A program made the translations under genes and the position numbers. The notes beneath the pieces are model-generated. The model did no database searches. It was not told where the DNA came from and saw nothing but the letters and a program-made list of their open reading frames with translations. Below are positions 32,798 to 46,440 of a DNA stretch of 64,000 bases, one piece after another. The stretch's first letter is position 1; every line of letters begins with the position of its first letter. This DNA is from Mycoplasmopsis bovigenitalium. Its GTDB lineage: Bacteria; Bacillota_I; Bacilli_A; Mycoplasmatales; Metamycoplasmataceae. The stretch spans positions 310,001 through 374,000 of the forward strand of contig NZ_LR214970.1 in the NCBI RefSeq assembly GCF_900660525.1, written 5' to 3'.

Positions 32798-34096
32798 ATG
32801 CGTGTAGTAGATTTAATTGAGAAAAAACGGCTAAATAAAGAGCTAACCAATGAAGAAATTAAGTTTTTAATAAACACATATGTTAGTGGTGAAACACCCG
32901 ATTACCAAATGGCCGCATTTATAATGGCAGTTATGTTTAACGGGATGACTAAACAAGAAATTGCACAATTCACAAAAACAATGATGCATTCAGGTGATGT
33001 TATTGATTTAAGTTCAATTCCGGGTATAAAAGTTGACAAACACTCAACAGGTGGTGTTGGCGACAAAACAACATTAGCAGTTGCACCAATTGTTGCAGCT
33101 TGCGGAGCACCTGTTGCTAAAATGTCGGGTAGAGGATTAGGCCACACTGGTGGAACTTTAGACAAACTTGAATCAATTCCTGGATTCAGAATTGCATTAA
33201 GTGAAGAAGAATTCATTAAACAAGTTAGTGAACACAAAATTGCTGTTATTGGTCAAACTGGTAAATTAGTTCCAGCTGACAAAAAACTTTATGCACTAAG
33301 AGATGTTGTAAACTGTGTTCAATCAATTCCTCTTATTGCCTCTTCAATAATGTCTAAAAAACTTGCAACTGGTTCTGATGCAATTCTTTTAGATGTTAAA
33401 TGTGGCAATGGCGCATTTATGAAAAATGAAAAAGACGCCATTGAGCTTGCAAAAACAATGATTGAAATCGGTAAATCGTTAAATGTTGATGTTAGAGCAG
33501 AAATAACAAACATGAATCGCCCAATCGGTCGTGAAATTGGTAATAAAAACGAAGTATTAGAAGCAATTTGAACACTTCAAGGTAATGGACCTGCTGATTT
33601 TAATGAACTTGTTAAGTCATCTTGTTCAACAATTCTTTTACAATCAAAAATTTGTTCAGACTACAACGAAGCTCAAAAACGTGTAGAAGAAGTTATTGCA
33701 AACGGAAAAGCATTGGAAAAATTCTATGAAATGATTAAAATTCAAGGCGGAGATGTTGAAGCATTAAAAGACCAAGCTAACTTTTGAAAACCTAAACACA
33801 AATATGAAGTCATATCAGATAAAGATGGTTATTTAGAAATTTTTGACTCATTAACTTTTGGTGTTGTTGCAATGAAATTAGGTGCTGGTCGTGCTAAAAA
33901 AGAAGATGATATTGACTTTGAAGCAGGAATCACATTGAATAGAAAAACGAATGAATTGGTAAAAAAAGGCGATGTTTTATTTACTCTATATTCATCAAAT
34001 CCAATTGATCCAAAATTAGCTGACGAACTATTGCCAGCATACAAATTTAATAAAAACACTGTAGAAAATAAAATAATAATTGATAAATTATCATAA
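32798..34096 (+). CDS. deoA: Thymidine/pyrimidine-nucleoside phosphorylase
   Basis: Splits thymidine or uridine to base and sugar-1-phosphate. 432 aa. Signatures: [31 protein letters not shown], the [14 protein letters not shown] segment and [10 protein letters not shown]. Two TGA Trp codons at 33569 and 33785. It begins 4 nt after the deoD stop. The pyrimidine-type (dimeric) family is clear; uridine versus thymidine preference is not. Confidence 0.96.
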
Positions 34097-34111
34097 TTAA
34101 AGGAGCACATA

Positions 34112-34774
34112 ATGAATTACAATCAATTAATTGATCATACATTTTTAAAAGCTGATGCAACAGTTGCTGAAATCGACAAATTAATTGCAGAAGCAATTCA
34201 ATACAAATTTAAAACAATTTGCGTTAACTCATCATGAGTTTCATACGCAAAAGAAAAACTTCAAGGTAGTGGCGTTGGAATTACCTCAGTAATTGGCTTT
34301 CCTTTAGGAGCTTGTCTAACCAATGTTAAAGCATTTGAAGCTGCAGAAGCAATCAAAGCTGGTGCAGATGAAATTGATATGGTTATCAACATTGGTAGAA
34401 TGAAACAAGGCGACTATGACTATGTTCTTGAAGACATTAAAGAAATCAAAAAAGCTTGTGGCGCAAACACATTAAAAGTTATTGTTGAAACAGCTCTTTT
34501 AACAAAAGAAGAAATTGAAAAAGTAACAGAAATTGTTATGAAATCAGGTGCTGAATTCATTAAAACATCAACTGGTTTTTCAACTCGTGGCGCAAACTTA
34601 GAAGATGTTAAAATCATGAAATCAATTTGTGGAGACAAACTTCTAATTAAAGCTGCTGGTGGAATTAGTAATAAAGCAGACATGATTGCTATGGTTGAGG
34701 CGGGCGCAAACAGATTTGGTACAAGTCGTTCAATCGCAATCATCGAAGACAAAGAATCAACAGAGGGATACTAG
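34112..34774 (+). CDS. deoC: Deoxyribose-phosphate aldolase
   Basis: Cleaves deoxyribose-5-phosphate to glyceraldehyde-3-phosphate and acetaldehyde. 220 aa. It begins MNYNQLIDHTFLKADA and has VIGFPLGA, EIDMVINIG and the Schiff-base lysine in EFIKTSTGFS, then the second lysine LIKAAGGI. AAGGAG precedes the start. With deoD and deoA it channels scavenged deoxyribose into glycolysis. Confidence 0.97.
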
Positions 34775-34782
34775 TTATAATC

Positions 34783-34815
34783 AAAAATCCAAACCTGAGG
34801 GCTTGGATTTTTTGT
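34783..34815. terminator. Bidirectional terminator between deoC and lpdA
   Basis: Stem AAAAATCCAA / TTGGATTTTT with inner CCTGAGGG; convergent genes end on each side. Confidence 0.88.
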
Positions 34816-34816
34816 T

Positions 34817-36184
34817 TTATTTTGCAAAATAATGTGCTTTAGATAAATAGTATATTGCTTCAGTAACAGTTGGGTGAGTAAAGGTGAATTTTTGTAAATC
34901 AGCAAACTTGATACCCATTTGCATTGCTTGTGCAATTTGGTTGATAACTAGACTTGAGCCCTCCAAAAACATTTGCGCTCCAAGAATCAATCCTGTTTTT
35001 TTGTCAATCAAAAACTTAATAAAATCAAACTCATTTATCGAACCGTTTGCAAGGTTTCTTGGCAATGAACTAGCATTGAAAACAATCGCTTCAAATTCAA
35101 CATTCTTAGCAGTTAATTCTTTTTCACTTTGACCAACTCCACTAATTTCGGGATTTAAATAAATTGACCAAGGAACAAAATTAGTATTTAAAGTTTCAAA
35201 TTCATGACCTAAAATATGTTTTGCAATAATATCACTTGTTTTATAAGCGACTGATGAAAGCATCATTAATCCAGTAGCATCTCCAAGCGCATAAATATTT
35301 TTTATATTAGTTTGCATAGAATCATTGACTTTTATGAATCCTTTTTCATTTAATTCAATACCAACATTTCCAATAGCTTCTAAGTTTGCAACTCTACCAA
35401 TTGCACTTAGAATTTTGCTAGATTTTATAGATTTTTCTTGACCATTTGAATTGTAAAATAATTCATTTTCGTCAAATTTGATTAATTTTACATTGTCAAT
35501 AATTTCTATATTTCGGTTGGTTAAATATTGTTTAATTGCACTTGCAAATTCTACATCATATCTACCCATAAATTCATTAACATCAATGATTGTAACCTTG
35601 GTTCCAAATGTTGAATAAATATAAGCAAATTCCAAAGCAACTGGTCCAGAACCAATAATAGTTAAAGATTCGATTTTCTCATCAATAATTAATGCCTGAT
35701 TCGAATTTATCAAAAAGTTTTTTTCTCTTGCGTTATTGGCTCCTGGCAAATCAATTTCGCGGCTTTTTGCGCCAGTTGCTAAAATTGCTTTGTCAAATTG
35801 AATTTGTTCTTCATTGACAATTAGATTGTTTTGGTCGATTAATTTGGCAGTGCCATTATAAATGTCAACATTTGCCAAATTCAATTGATTTTTAACGTTA
35901 TTATTCATTTTTTGTTTTATCAATTGACGTCTATTTTGAATTGTTTTTACATTAATATCAACTAAATTTGTTTCAATCCCAAATTTTTGCGAATGTGAAA
36001 TTGTGTCTAAAACATAGGCACTTTTTACCAATGATTTTGTTGGTATGCAACCAACATTAATACAAGTTCCACCAAGTTGGTCTTTTTCAATTAGTGCAAC
36101 TTTTTTGCCTTTTTTAGCCAATAAAGTTGCTAAAGGATATCCTCCAGGACCTGAACCTATTATTACAATGTCATATTTATTCAT
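34817..36184 (-). CDS. lpdA: Dihydrolipoamide dehydrogenase-like flavoprotein
   Basis: Class I pyridine nucleotide-disulfide oxidoreductase, 455 aa. FAD site IIGSGPGGYPLA, redox disulfide GGTCINVGCIPTKS (two Cys five apart), NAD site IIGSGPVALEFAYIYS and ALGDATG. The C-terminal active-site His-Glu pair is in FTHPTVTEA. There is no N-terminal lipoyl domain. No pyruvate dehydrogenase genes are beside it, so the assignment as E3 comes from sequence alone. Mercuric or glutathione reductase is less likely. The only Trp (PWSIYL) is TGG. Confidence 0.82.
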   Translation of the reverse strand: MNKYDIVIIGSGPGGYPLATLLAKKGKKVALIEKDQLGGTCINVGCIPTKSLVKSAYVLDTISHSQKFGIETNLVDINVKTIQNRRQLIKQKMNNNVKNQLNLANVDIYNGTAKLIDQNNLIVNEEQIQFDKAILATGAKSREIDLPGANNAREKNFLINSNQALIIDEKIESLTIIGSGPVALEFAYIYSTFGTKVTIIDVNEFMGRYDVEFASAIKQYLTNRNIEIIDNVKLIKFDENELFYNSNGQEKSIKSSKILSAIGRVANLEAIGNVGIELNEKGFIKVNDSMQTNIKNIYALGDATGLMMLSSVAYKTSDIIAKHILGHEFETLNTNFVPWSIYLNPEISGVGQSEKELTAKNVEFEAIVFNASSLPRNLANGSINEFDFIKFLIDKKTGLILGAQMFLEGSSLVINQIAQAMQMGIKFADLQKFTFTHPTVTEAIYYLSKAHYFAK

Positions 36185-36228
36185 AATTACCTCTTTTCGA
36201 ATTTATTATATAACTAATTTTTAAAATA

Positions 36229-36260
36229 AAAAAAGCGAAATTAACAAAAAACGCTTTTTT
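36229..36260 (-). terminator. Terminator after glyA
   Basis: AAAAAAGCG / CGCTTTTTT stem with a 14-nt loop; T run on both strands. Confidence 0.75.
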
Positions 36261-36289
36261 GACTATTTTTAAGTTTAAAAATCAAGTTT

Positions 36290-37543
36290 TTAATATTCAT
36301 CAACAAGTGGGAATTCTTTTGTTAGTAATTTGACTTGTTGTTTAATTTGTTTTTTAAGTTCTGAATTCTTCAATATCGAATTGCCATTTGAAAGAATTGT
36401 GTGAATAATTTGGGCTAACTCATTTCATTTTGTAAAGTTTCTCGAAGTCATTGCGGCAACGCCAATACGTATTCCCGAAGAAACCATTGGGCTTAATGTG
36501 TCATTTGGAATTGTATTTTTATTAACTGTTATGTTGAATTTTTCTAGTAAATTTTCGGCTTCTTTACCAGTTGTTCCATAACTTTTGTGAACATTAATTG
36601 TGAATAAATGGTTTTCAGTTTTGCCCGATACTATTTCAATGTTGTTTGCCAAAAATCATTCGCTAAATTGTTTGGCATTTTTAACAATATTTTTGCCATA
36701 TTGTTTAAATTCTGGCTTTAGTGCTTCACCAAAAGCCACTGCTTTTCCAGCAATTGCATGGAAAAGCGGACCGCCTTGATAACCAGGGAACACCCATCTA
36801 TCGACTTTTTTAGCAATTTCTTCATCATTTGTCATTATTATTGCACCACGAGCGCCACGAAGTGTTTTGTGTGTTGTTGAGGTAATTATGTCTGCATAAC
36901 CAACAGGACTTGGATGTACGCCAGCAATAATTAATCCCGAAATATGTGCGATATCAGCCATCAATTTTGCCCCACAAGCATCGGCAATTTCTCTGAATTT
37001 TGCAAAATCAATAATTCTTGGATATGCAGAATACCCACAAATAATAACAGCAGGTTTTTCTTTAATAGCTAATTGCTTAATTGCTTCATAATCCAATACT
37101 CCATTATCATCGACATCATAGGAAACTGAATTGTAAAAAATCCCGCTAAAGCTAATTTTATAGCCGTGAGTTAAATGCCCACCAGAATTTAATGATAGTC
37201 CCATTATTTTATCACCTGTTTTAGCAACTGCAGCTAGCGCTGCTGCATTTGCTACTGAACCTGAATAAGGTTGAACATTGGCAAATTTAACATTGAACAA
37301 TTTTTTTAATCTATCAATTGCAATCTTTTCAACTTTATCAACATGTTCGCAACCCCCATAATATCTTCTATCTGGATATCCTTCGCCATATTTATTTGTT
37401 AAAACACTACCAACTGCGTTTAAAACATCATTAGAAACATAGTTTTCTGATGCAATTAGTTCGATGTGGTCTTGTTGTCTTCTTTTTTCAGCGTTGATTG
37501 CATTTTGAATTTCTTTATCTTTAAGTTTAATATTTTTGTACAT
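36290..37543 (-). CDS. glyA: Serine hydroxymethyltransferase
   Basis: PLP enzyme interconverting serine and glycine while charging THF. 417 aa. It has [10 protein letters not shown]-like sequence ([12 protein letters not shown]), [15 protein letters not shown], the PLP lysine in [13 protein letters not shown], and [13 protein letters not shown] near the end. TGA Trp codons at 36656 and 36425. Together with folD it gives the cell's one-carbon cycle. It starts 8 nt after pheT stops. Confidence 0.97.
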
Positions 37544-37551
37544 GTTAACTC

Positions 37552-39729
37552 CTAGTTATATTGTTCGTTTATTTTTTCAATTGTTGTTGAATCTGCACAA
37601 ATTCTAATTGTTATTTTTTTGACGTTTTCAATTGAATATGAATCGATTTGGTAAATTGAGAAGATATTAAAATTATTTTTGATTTCATCGATTTTTGATG
37701 ATATGTTTGCTTTAATATCTAGTTCAAATGTTATATCAATGGTTTTAAGAGGCGACTGGTTGTATGATTCAAAAGTAATGTCAATTTGATTTTTGATATC
37801 CATAAATTCAGCTACTCATAAGTTGTGTTGTGAGTATTTTGGATGAATCTGACCAATTCAACCAATCATCTGACCACCAAGCATAATTTTTGCTGATGTA
37901 TTTGGATGAATATATTCATTATCTTTGAAAGGAATAAATTCAATTTCGTTATTTTTCAAATAGTTTATGATGTCTTGTTTGATTTCAAAGAAATCTTTAA
38001 TATTTGAAATAAGGCCAATTGTATATTTGTTATTATTTATCATTCCAAATTCAAAAAATGAAAACTTATCAATTTTTCTTTTTAAATTATAGTCAGCGGC
38101 TTGAATCATTGATGATATTATTGAGTTTCTAATTTGTTCGCGTTCTTTTGACACAAACGTTTGTAATTTAATTGTATTTGGGAAATTAAATGGGTTTAAA
38201 AAGTTAGTTTGTTCGCTTTCTAATGTGAAGGTTCTTATCTCATTGTAGCCCATTGATTGAAGCAGATTTTTACTAATATCTCTTCGGTCTACTTTGAATG
38301 GAAGTAGTGTTGGTGCAATTGGTTCAAAATTAGTGTATCCATAAAATCTAAAGTATTCTTCAATGATATCCTCATAATTATTGATATCTTTTCGATAATT
38401 TGGAGCAATCAATCTGTTTTTATCCATTCGAAAACCAATAGTTTTTAATTTTTGTTCAACCTCATCAAAACGAGATAATTCTCTTATATCGCAGTTGGCG
38501 TAAAGTGCTAATTTGTGTCTATTTTGCAACACTGAATTACCGATTTTTTCAGAAGGCATTCCAACAATATTGCTGAATTGAACTTTATCAAGGTGAGCTT
38601 TATACTGTAAGTATTGCATACCAAAACGAACCATTTGACTATTAACACCACGCCCTGCTTGAATTGATGAAGCAGTATCAAATTTAATTTCTTTTGCTCC
38701 ATGTCTAACTATTTTCGAGTCAAAAGAACCAATTTCAAAGGTAACATTTTCAGTTTTTTCATCAACTTTTGTATTTTCAAGACCCATAACAGAAGCTAAT
38801 GAAATAGCCCCTTTTTTATTTGTGATTGCTAAAACATTGTTTACTTGTTGTGTTTTATCACCTAGTAGACAAACTTCGCCAGTAAATATTTCACAACCTA
38901 GTTTTGAACCAATTTTGTCTTTATCATAAGCATGAGTGGGTGCTCCAGTGTAAATAAGAGCTAGATTTGTAACATCAATTGCTCAAATATTTTTAGCTTC
39001 AACACCATGTTTTGCTAAAAATAACATATCTTTAAGCGAACTTTTTTTGTTTTTTGCATGAACATCTAAAAATGATAATGAATTGCAATTTTTCCTTGAA
39101 ACACTAATTGTTGATTTGAATTTTGGCTTAATTGATTTGTTTTTTCAATTGAATCAGTCAAATTTTGTATTTAAATATGCAGCAATTTCTTGAGCAAGAA
39201 CATAATATGAATTAGCATCAGGTCTATTTGCCGGAGTTGTTATATCAATAATATAGTCATCAAGGTCAAAATATTCAACTGGGTCTTTGTCAAGAGGTAA
39301 TTTTTGATTTAGCATCATTAAATCTTCTTGATTGAAAGGTAATTTTGAAATATCGTAACCTAATTCTGAAAAATTGCATAGCATTCCTTGTGATTCAATG
39401 CCGGCCATTTTTTTAGCACCAAAAACTATTTCACCTTTTTGCGAACCAACAACAAATGCAGTTGTGTAGGCACCAACTTTTGCGTTTTTAGCATTAGTTT
39501 GAATTGTAATTTTTTCATCGTTTGCTAATTCAAGTTCAACAACTGTTAAATTTTTTGAATTTGGGTTAGGGTACACATTAATAACTTTTGCAAATTTTAC
39601 ACCTTTAACATCGCTCAAAGGAGTTATGCTTTCAACTTCGTAACCAAGATTGTTAATTACTTTTTCGATTGATAAATCAAGCTTGATATTGGGCATAAAT
39701 TTATTTAATTCTTTAAGGGTAATAATCAT
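37552..39729 (-). CDS. pheT: Phenylalanyl-tRNA synthetase beta subunit
   Basis: Structural and editing subunit of PheRS. One 725-aa frame with TGA Trp codons, a little shorter than the usual 790. The N-terminal tRNA-binding EMAP-like domain ([18 protein letters not shown]) is followed by the B3/B4 editing region, the B5 domain, and the catalytic-like core [14 protein letters not shown] ferredoxin-fold anticodon-binding end ([12 protein letters not shown]) closes it. The gene starts one base after ung, not after pheS as in most bacteria. Confidence 0.95.
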
Positions 39730-40394
39730 ATTATTTTTCCTTTCTCATTGAAAAATCAATTGATTTGGTTAATTTACTATTTACTTTTCTAAAAAAATTT
39801 GAGTCTTTAAATGATTGATTTGTGCGTGTGTATGATAGTGGTGAAGGATGCGAGGTATAAATTATTTGATTTTCGCTGATTTTGCCACTTTCGATCAAGG
39901 GTTTTATAAATTGATAAGACTGCTTACCTCATAATCCAAAAATTACATTCTGATTTATATTAGCAATAAATTCAATTAATTTAAAAACAAATTGCTGTCA
40001 ACCTATATCATTATGCGAGTTAGCCTTAAATTCTTCAACTGTTAAAACAGTGTTGATTAATAAAACTCCTTGTTTAGCTCAAAAATCCAATGAATAAGTT
40101 TCAAAAATACTGTTTGGATAATCTTTTTTAACTTCTTTAATTATGTTAGCTAAACTTTTTGGGCATTTTTTCAATCTTGTGCTGAATGCTAAGCCATCAG
40201 CTTGATTAGGATTGTGATATGGGTCTTGACCAATGATTATTAATCTAGTTTCATTGGGTTCAAAAAACGTTAGAGCTCTAAATCAATCTGATTTTTTTGG
40301 TCAAATAACATTATTTTTAGATGAATTATTAACTTTTTCTAAAATTAATTTGAAATAATCCTGCTTTGACTCATTTTCAAGAAAATCGTAAAAT

Positions 40395-41350
<956 letters not shown>

Positions 41351-41351
<1 letters not shown>

Positions 41352-42562
41352 TATTTTTTACCTTTCCTTGTTTCGATACTTTTGTAATAATTAACAATTT
41401 TATCTATATCATTTCAATCAGGTTTGAAAAATTTTTCATTAACTTGTTTTGGCAAATAATTTTGATTAATTCAGTTGCCTTCATAATCATGAGGTCACTT
41501 ATAACCAACACCATTACCAAGTTTGCTTGCTGATGAATAGTGTGCTTCTTTTAATATTTTTGGCACATCATAAACATTTCCTTGTTCAATGTATGATTGA
41601 ACATTTTTCATTGCCTTATATGTGCTTGCACTTTTTGGACTCAATGCCATATAGCAAATTAAATAAAATATTGGTAAATTTGCCTCAGGAAATCCCAAGC
41701 GCTCAACTGCGTTAAGCGCTGCTTCAACACGAAGCGCTATATTTGGGTCTGCCAGTGCAATATCTTCATAAGCCACACAAGTTATGCGCCTAAAAAGCCC
41801 TTGATAATCGCCTGTTTTTAAAATTAAAGCCCCATAATAAAGCGAGGCATCAACATCAGAACCCCTTAACGATTTATGAAATGCTGAAAGATTATCATAA
41901 TGTGCATCGCCATTCATGTCTGAATAAAAGTTGATGTTTGGTATTATTGTTTTTAAAAGTTGTTCATTTATTTCTTTGTCTTTTCCTAATAGAGCTAACA
42001 TTTGTAAATTATTTAAGCAGAATCGATAATCGCCTGATGAATATTTAACAAGTTTTTCAATGTTGTCGTCATTTATTTTCAACTCGGGAAAGTAATTTTT
42101 AATTACATCTTTTATGCCTAAATACACTTGTTTTTCGTCTAATTTGTCAAATCGCAATATTTGCATTCTGCTTCTTAGAGCAGGGTTAACTCGAAAATAT
42201 GGATTTTCGGTTGTTGTTGCATAAATAATTATTTTGTCAAATTCTAAATATGATAATAAAACATCTTGAACATTTTTAGTTAATCTGTGTATTTCGTCAA
42301 TTATTATTATTTGATTATCTTGAAGTAACTCTAATAATCTATTTTTATTTTCAATACTTGCATTGAATAAGGCATATTTTAAATTCATTTCATTGGCTAG
42401 CGCACAAGCTGCTGATGTTTTACCAGTTCCTGACTCGCCATAAAATATAAAGCTTGTGGAAATTTTATTTTCTACAATTTTGCTCAATAATTTAACATTA
42501 TTTTCTTGCCCTATAATTTGACTAAGAGTTTTTGGCCTTAATTCATTAGCTAAATTTTTCAT
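41351..42562 (-). CDS. rarA: Replication-associated recombination protein RarA (MgsA)
   Basis: AAA+ clamp-loader-like ATPase acting at stalled forks; 403 aa. Walker A FYGESGTGKTSAA (about residues 40-52), Walker B IIIIDEIHRL, sensor ATTTENPYF and the arginine-finger region NPALRSRMQI. The C-terminal tetramerisation domain has RGSDVDASLYYGALIL and YEDIALADPNI. A TGA Trp at 41495 extends the end to 41351. First gene of the rarA-pheS-ung-pheT-glyA run. Confidence 0.95.
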
Positions 42563-42671
42563 ATTAATATTTTAATAAATAAAGAATTTTTTTGTATAAA
42601 AATTATAAATTTTAATAATTCCTAAAAAAACCATTTGTAATTGAATTGGTAAGAGTTAATTTTCAATAAAA

Positions 42672-42703
42672 TAATTAAAAAAAGCAAATGTGTTAACACT
42701 TGC
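42672..42703 (-). terminator. Terminator after dnaK
   Basis: On the minus strand GCAA-GTGT-TA-ACAC-AT-TTGC (two-base bulge), then a T run. Confidence 0.75.
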
Positions 42704-42713
42704 ATTTCTTTAA

Positions 42714-44540
<1,827 letters not shown>

Positions 44541-44567
44541 TTAGCACTCAAACAATTAAACTGCTAA
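44541..44567 (-). promoter_or_regulatory. CIRCE-like HrcA operator upstream of dnaK
   Basis: Left half TTAGCACTC is a perfect CIRCE half-site. After exactly 9 nt comes AACTGCTAA, matching GAGTGCTAA at 7 of 9 positions. Heat-shock control by HrcA is the established role of CIRCE. The element lies within the last codons of comEC. Confidence 0.85.
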
Positions 44568-45938
44568 TTTTTTATTTTTTCGTTTTTTGCTTAAAATAAG
44601 TGTTATTAGTAAAAGTAGGTTATAAAAAATAATTCATATTAGTATAGTTTTATTAGAAATTTGCCAATCTGCAACAATATTTATTGATAAAAAGTTGGCA
44701 ATATTAATTAATCAATCAAGGGCAAAATATATTCAATGTAAAAAATGTGGACTTCATCAAAGTAAAATTGAAAAAAGATAGATAAATTCAAAGATTAAAG
44801 CAAAGAAAAATGAATAAATAATTCCTATTAAATTAATTTGTTTATTGAATTTTATTGACCACGTAATCATAAAAATATACATAGCAACACTTATTATAAG
44901 TACTTTTAAAAACGTATTTTTTAATTTATAAACATTGAAAATTTTATTAATTAATATAGTAACAAGTGTTGCAGTGTATGACAAAATGAAACTTTCGCTA
45001 ATTATATTATTAAAATTAATTGTAAAAGTAACCAAGGCACATAACGCGAGTGATTTAAAGCTATCTAAATTAAATTTTTTTCTAAAAATATAAAATAAAT
45101 AGGCTCTAAGAACTGGAATGTAGCTTGAAAGTGTGCAAACATAGTAAAAAATAATTGAATTAGTTAATATATTTAATAGTTTATATGTAAATTTGTTTTT
45201 TATTTTTTTGATAAGTCCAAATAATAAATTGAATAATATATCAATGTGAAATCCTGAAATAACAAGTAGGTGCACTATGTTGATTTGGGCAGATTTTTTA
45301 AGTATATCTCTTGAATGAGTATTTTGACCAAAAACAATCATTTTTCAATATTTTTGGAATAATTCACTACCCCTAGAAGTTAAATTTTCAATCAAATTAT
45401 AGAATGAATAATTGGCTGAATAAATCCGGGTTACTACTGCTTTATTTATTATATTTGTAACATTGTTTGCAATATGAAAATTATTTATATTTTCTAATGC
45501 GTCTATATTTCCTTTAATTTCAACGCTTTGACCAACCTGAAGTGGATTTGCTGTAACATATTTATTTAAATAAATCAAAAAATTATTATTTTTTACATTT
45601 ACTATGGCATATTTTTCTCCTGCTTTAACCACATACGCTTTCATTTCATAATGGCCTAATTCAATTTGTTGAGGTTTATCAATATATTTTTTAATTAAAT
45701 AAAAGCTTGCGATAATTAAAATAAAAATTATTTTTTTAGGAAAAAAAGCAAAAATAAATAGGCATTTTAATATGTATAAAAATATCCAAAAGTATTGAGT
45801 TTCGAGGTTTTTGGTCAATGATAAATGCAATATTAGCGGACTTAAAATAACTAATATGTTAGTTATATTATTAATATATTTTGTAATTTTTTTAGAGTTG
45901 CTTGGCCAACGCCTTTTAATGATTCTAATTGCTGTCAC
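44556..45938 (-). CDS. comEC: ComEC/Rec2-type DNA uptake channel, short form
   Basis: About 460 aa of mostly hydrophobic sequence on one frame with TGA Trp codons. The competence-domain hallmark HLLVISGFHIDILFNLLFGL matches the conserved HLLAISGLH motif of ComEC. The N-terminal part has an OB-like segment (GQSVEIKGNIDALENI). The C-terminal metallo-beta-lactamase-like domain of Bacillus ComEC is absent. The start at 45938 overlaps comEA by 76 nt and is uncertain. The frame runs into the dnaK operator before TAA at 44556. Confidence 0.8.
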
Positions 45939-46357
45939 GTTATTGATTCATTATCTTTTCTTAGTTTTAATACTTTTTGCGCAGTTGATTTAGTTATTCC
46001 ATATAAAGTTAATTGATTTATGTTATTTAATTCTTTTCACTTTAAAAATGCCCCTTTATTCAAGTCATAAGGGATATAGATTTCACTATTTTTTAATATT
46101 TTTGAATCAAAATCTAGTTTGCTTAAATTTGCATTGTGTTTAGGGCCTGCTCTTTTTAAAATTGAATACAATTTTTCGCCAAAATTAACCTCAAATTCAC
46201 CTGGATTATTAACTGCACCAGATATTTTTATTTTCAAGGTTTTTGATTTATTTGCAGATTTTAAATATGTACCCCTTTGGTCCAAGGTTAAAGAAAGGGA
46301 TATACTGAATAACCCAACTGCCAATAATCCGCCTAATATTCACACTTTTTTCTTCAT
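45863..46357 (-). CDS. comEA: ComEA-like helix-hairpin-helix DNA-binding protein
   Basis: 164 aa. An N-terminal membrane anchor (WILGGLLAVGLFSISLSLTL) precedes an SLBB-like domain (ISGAVNNPGEFEVNFGEKLY). The C-terminal double helix-hairpin-helix follows: INQLTLYGITKSTAQKVLKL and LESLKGVGQATLKKLQNI. This is the ComEA layout; in competent bacteria it binds incoming DNA and hands it to ComEC. Two TGA Trp codons. Start at 46357 chosen because it gives the complete anchor. Confidence 0.88.
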
Positions 46358-46408
46358 CGCTAAAAATTATGCAACATAAGAAATTTTGCTCAAAAAAGGA
46401 AAAAAATA

Positions 46409-46437
46409 TAAAAAAAGCCTTGATTTTACAAGGCTTT
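46409..46437 (-). terminator. Terminator after the Endonuclease I lipoprotein
   Basis: AAAGCCTTG / CAAGGCTTT stem, loop TAAAAT on the minus strand, followed by seven T. Confidence 0.88.
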
Positions 46438-46440
46438 GGA

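Noticed and set aside
34817-36184. lpdA as a mercuric or glutathione reductase
   Set aside because: The redox and C-terminal motifs fit dihydrolipoamide dehydrogenase better, and no metal-binding domain or terminal Cys pair is present.
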